Assembly (NCBI RefSeq): GCF_963576545.1
Contig: NW_026870461.1
Span: 124,001 to 188,000 of the forward strand
From: Limanda limanda
Lineage: Eukaryota > Chordata > Actinopteri > Pleuronectiformes > Pleuronectidae
Reading direction: 5' to 3'
DNA: 64,000 nucleotides
The notes beneath the pieces are model-generated. The model did no database searches. It saw nothing but the letters and a program-made list of their open reading frames with translations, and was not told the DNA's origin. A program made the position numbers and the translations under genes. This document shows positions 61,219 through 64,000 of this stretch, piece after piece. Numbering within the stretch: the stretch's first letter is position 1; each line of letters begins with the position of its first letter.

Positions 61219-62818
61219 GAAGGTCGGAGAGACTTGGAAAGTGGTTGCATCTGGACTAATTTGGGTCCTGCGGATCGATTGGTACCATCCCCGAGCTTGT
61301 ACGACCTTCGGAAGAGGTCGACCGACGAAATTCCCCCAAATCTGAGGAGATATTCTTGAATAACTTTTTTTGTGAAGGTCGGAGAGACTTGCAAGTAGGC
61401 TCTACCCCCACTAAATGGGGTAGCGCGCATCGATCGGTACCATCCTTGAGCTTCTCCGACTTTCGGAAGGGTTAGGGTTAGGGTTAGGGATGAAAGCACA
61501 TAGGAGAAAGAGATATTCTTGAATAACTTTTTTTGTGAAGGTCGGAGAGACTTGCAAGTAGGCTCTACCCCCACTAAATGGGGTAGCGCGCATCGATCGG
61601 TACCATCCTTGAGCTTCTCCGACTTTCGGAAGGGTTAGGGTTAGGGTTAGGGATGAAAGCACATTGGAGAAAGAGATATTCTTGAATAACTTTTTTTGTG
61701 AAGGTCGGAGAGACTTGAAAAGTGGTTGCATCTGGACTAATTTGGGTCCTGCGGATCGATTGGTACCATCCCCGAGCTTGTACGACCTTCGGAAGAGGTC
61801 GACCGACGAAATTCCCCCAAATCTGAGGAGATATTCTTGAATAACATTTTTTGTGAAGGTCAGAGAGACTTGCAAGTAGGCTCTACCCCCACTAAATGGG
61901 GTAGCGCGCATCGATCGGTACCATCCTTGAGCTTCTCCGACTTTCGGAAGGGTTAGGGTTAGGGTTAGGGATGAAAGCACATAGGAGAAAGAGATATTCT
62001 TGAATAACTTTTTTTGTGAAGGTCGGAGAGACTTGCAAGTAGGCTCTACCCCCACTAAATGGGGTAGCGCGCATCGATCGGTACCATCCTTGAGCTTCTC
62101 CGACTTTCGGAAGGGTTAGGGTTAGGGTTAGGGATGAAAGCACATAGGAGAAAGAGATATTCTTGAATAACTTTTTTTGTGAAGGTCGGAGAGACTTGGA
62201 AAGTGGTTGCATCTGGACTAATTTGGGTCCTGCGGATCGATTGGTACCATCCCCGAGCTTGTACGACCTTCGGAAGAGGTCGACCGACGAAATTCCCCCA
62301 AATCTGAGGAGATATTCTTGAATAACTTTTTTTGTGAAGGTCGGAGAGACTTGCAAGTAGGCTCTACCCCCACTAAATGGGGTAACGCGCATCGATCGGT
62401 ACCATCCTTGAGCTTCTCCGACTTTCGGAAGGGTTAGGGTTAGGGTTAGGGATGAAAGCACATAGGAGAAAGAGATATTCTTGAATAACTTTTTTTGTGA
62501 AGGTCGGAGAGACTTGCAAGTAGGCTCTACCCCCACTAAATGGGGTAGCGCGCATCGATCGGTACCATCCTTGAGCTTCTCCGACTTTCGGAAGGGTTAG
62601 GGTTAGGGTTAGGGATGAAAGCACATAGGAGAAAGAGATATTCTTGAATAACTTTTTTTGTGAAGGTCGGAGAGACTTGCAAGTAGGCTCTACCCCCACT
62701 AAATGGGGTTGCGCGCATCGATCGGTACCATCCTTGAGCTTCTCCGACTTTCGGAAGGGTTAGGGTTAGGGATGAAAGCACATAGGAGAAAGAGATATTC
62801 TTGAATAACTTTTTTTGT
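61219..62818 (+). repeat. Intervening group: ABB, ABB, ABBB (638 bp)
   Basis: Units start at 61,219, 61,700 and 62,181. They interrupt the 3198 bp period. The A at 61,700 has ACTTGAAAAGTGG and ends AACATTTTTTG with AGGTCAGAG, the marker otherwise found at 47,278-52,561, so this group shares ancestry with the 799 bp units. A private ACATTGGAG change is at 61,663. The tetramer's third B has two telomeric repeats and GGGGTTGCGCGC, like the last B of the 475 bp trimers in T1 and T2. Confidence 0.83.
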
Positions 62819-64000
62819 GAAGGTCGGAGAGACTTGGAAAGTGGTTGCATCTGGACTAATTTGGGTCCTGCGGATCGATTGGTACCATTCCCGAGCTTGT
62901 ACGACCTTCGGAAGAGGTCGACCGACGAAATTCCCCCAAATCTGAGGAGATATTCTTGAATAACTTTTTTTGTGAAGGTCGGAGAGACTTGCAAGTAGGC
63001 TCTACCCCCACTAAATGGGGTAGCGCGCATCGATCGGTACCATCCTTGAGCTTCTCCGACTTTTGGAAGGGTTAGGGTTAGGGTTAGGGATGAAAGCACA
63101 TAGGAGAAAGAGATATTCTTGAATAACTTTTTTTGTGAAGGTCGGAGAGACTTGCAAGTAGGCTCTACCCCCACTAAATGGGGTTGCGCGCATCGATCGG
63201 TACCATCCTTGAGCTTCTCCGACTTTCGGAAGGGTTAGGGTTAGGGTTAGGGATGAAAGCACATAGGAGAAAGAGATATTCTTGAATAACTTTTTTTGTG
63301 AAGGTCGGAGAGACTTGGAAAGTGGTTGCATCTGGACTAATTTGGGTCCTGCGGATCGATTGGTACCATCCCCGAGCTTGTACGACCTTCGGAAGAGGTC
63401 GACCGACGAAATTCCCCCAAATCTGAGGAGATATTCTTGAATAACTTTTTTTGTGAAGGTCGGAGAGACTTGCAAGTAGGCTCTACCCCCACTAAATGGG
63501 GTAGCGCGCATCGATCGGTACCATCTTTGAGCTTCTCCGACTTTCGGAAGGGTTAGGGTTAGGGTTAGGGATGAAAGCACATAGGAGAAAGAGATATTCT
63601 TGAATAACTTTTTTTGTGAAGGTCGGAGAGACTTGCAAGTAGGCTCTACCCCCACTAAATGGGGTAGCGCGCATCGATCGGTACCATCCTTGAGCTTCTC
63701 AGACTTTCGGAAGGGTTAGGGTTAGGGTTAGGGATGAAAGCACATAGGAGAAAGAGATATTCTTGAATAACTTTTTTTGTGAAGGTCGGAGAGACTTGGA
63801 AAGTGGTTGCATCTGGACTAATTTGGGTCCTGCGGATCGATTGGTACCATCCCCGAGCTTGTACGACCTTCGGAAGAGGTCGACCGACGAAATTCCCCCA
63901 AATCTGAGGAGATATTCTTGAATAACTGTTTTTGTGAAGGACGGAGAGACTTGCAAGTAGGCTTTACCCCCACTAAATGGGGTAGCGCGCATCGATCGGT
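62819..64000 (+). repeat. Block T3: partial third copy, cut by window end
   Basis: ABB (62,819), ABB (63,300), A (63,781-63,935) and a truncated B (63,936-64,000). It matches T2 at +3043 (CGACTTTTGGAAGG near 63,057, CTTCTCAGACTTTC at 63,696, AACTGTTTTTG with AAGGACGG at 63,924). The array continues past the right edge of the window, with no sign of pure terminal telomere repeat yet. Confidence 0.88.

Larger units (their letters stand above)
1..64000 (+). repeat. Composite satellite array with an embedded TTAGGG tract in every B monomer
   Basis: Every part of the window can be assigned to one of two related monomers, A (155 bp) or B (about 156-163 bp), all in the same orientation and joined head to tail with no spacer. 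B contains GGG plus two or three TTAGGG repeats between TTCGGAA and ATGAAAGCACATAGG. I found no unique sequence, transposon boundary, tRNA or rRNA match, or gene-like region. Telomere-repeat-bearing satellites are known from subtelomeric and pericentromeric heterochromatin of several eukaryotes; a subtelomeric site is inferred here, not shown. The G-rich strand is the given strand throughout. A function as subtelomeric buffer, recombination substrate or source of telomere-like RNA is possible but untested. Confidence 0.97.
10025..64000 (+). repeat. Trimer domain: ABB (481 bp) with interspersed AB and ABBB
   Basis: From 10,025 the dominant period becomes 481 bp, which is A (155) plus two B (163 each). 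Dimers of 318 bp (or 312 bp with two telomeric repeats) and tetramers of 644 bp (638 bp) are interspersed at non-random places defined by larger duplicated blocks. B copies mostly carry GGGGTAGCGCGC in place of the dimer domain's GGGGTAATGCGC, and nearly all have three TTAGGG repeats. The two or three B monomers of a unit are not interchangeable: the last one often has GGGGTTGCGCGC. This is the signature of a higher-order repeat. Confidence 0.95.

Noticed and set aside
1..64000. CRISPR array (regular repeats with spacers)
   Set aside because: The units are 155-163 bp and contiguous with no unique spacers; telomeric tracts and structure indicate a eukaryotic satellite.

Overview
The whole 64 kb window is one uninterrupted tandem-repeat (satellite) array. 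I find no protein-coding gene, RNA gene, transposon or CRISPR array in it, and no stretch of unique sequence. The array is built from two related monomers, here called A (155 bp) and B (usually 163 bp). Both start with GAAGGTCGGAGAGACTTG, both end in a T-tract (ATAAC then about seven T, then GT), and both have an alignable middle (ATCGAT..GGTACCATC..GAGCTT..CGAC.TTCGGAAG). B alone carries a short vertebrate-type telomeric tract, GGG followed by two or three TTAGGG, at a fixed internal position. The sequence is therefore eukaryotic, from an organism whose telomere repeat is probably TTAGGG (many animals, fungi and protists, and some monocots). I cannot name the species. A subtelomeric location is the simplest reading. 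The G-rich strand runs left to right, so if the embedded tracts point the same way as the chromosome end, the telomere lies beyond base 64,000.

Layout. Bases 1-10,024 are AB dimers (311-318 bp) of older-looking, more varied type; B here mostly has the block GGGGTAATGCGC and two or three telomeric repeats. At 10,025 the organisation changes to ABB trimers (481 bp), interrupted by AB dimers (318 or 312 bp) and a few ABBB tetramers (644 or 638 bp); B here mostly has GGGGTAGCGCGC and three telomeric repeats. The last B of a trimer or tetramer often has its own subtype (GGGGTTGCGCGC), so the trimer behaves as a true higher-order repeat.

Above this lies a third level: multi-kilobase blocks of trimers and dimers that are themselves duplicated. 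These are a 2.2-2.5 kb pair in the dimer domain (3761-6256 and 7840-10,024); a 5.6/6.1 kb pair (10,987-16,594 and 18,837-24,913); five tandem blocks of 3.5-4.2 kb (24,914-44,268); nested 1274, 799 and 1280 bp tandem duplications and a long-range copy between 44,269 and 54,341; and 3198 bp tandem blocks from 54,823 to the end. Lengths differ between copies by exact sums of monomers or by 6 bp telomeric units, as expected from unequal crossing-over and local telomere-unit gain or loss.

The many minus-strand open frames (up to 638 codons) are by-products of the repeat. An AB unit of 318 bp is a multiple of three, so a stop-free frame persists across dimers, and the (CCCTAA)n strand reads as Leu-Thr or Pro-Asn repeats. 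The features of possible biological interest are the telomeric tract in every B, the G-quadruplex capacity that depends on its copy number, conserved fold-back structures, and the layered amplification history.
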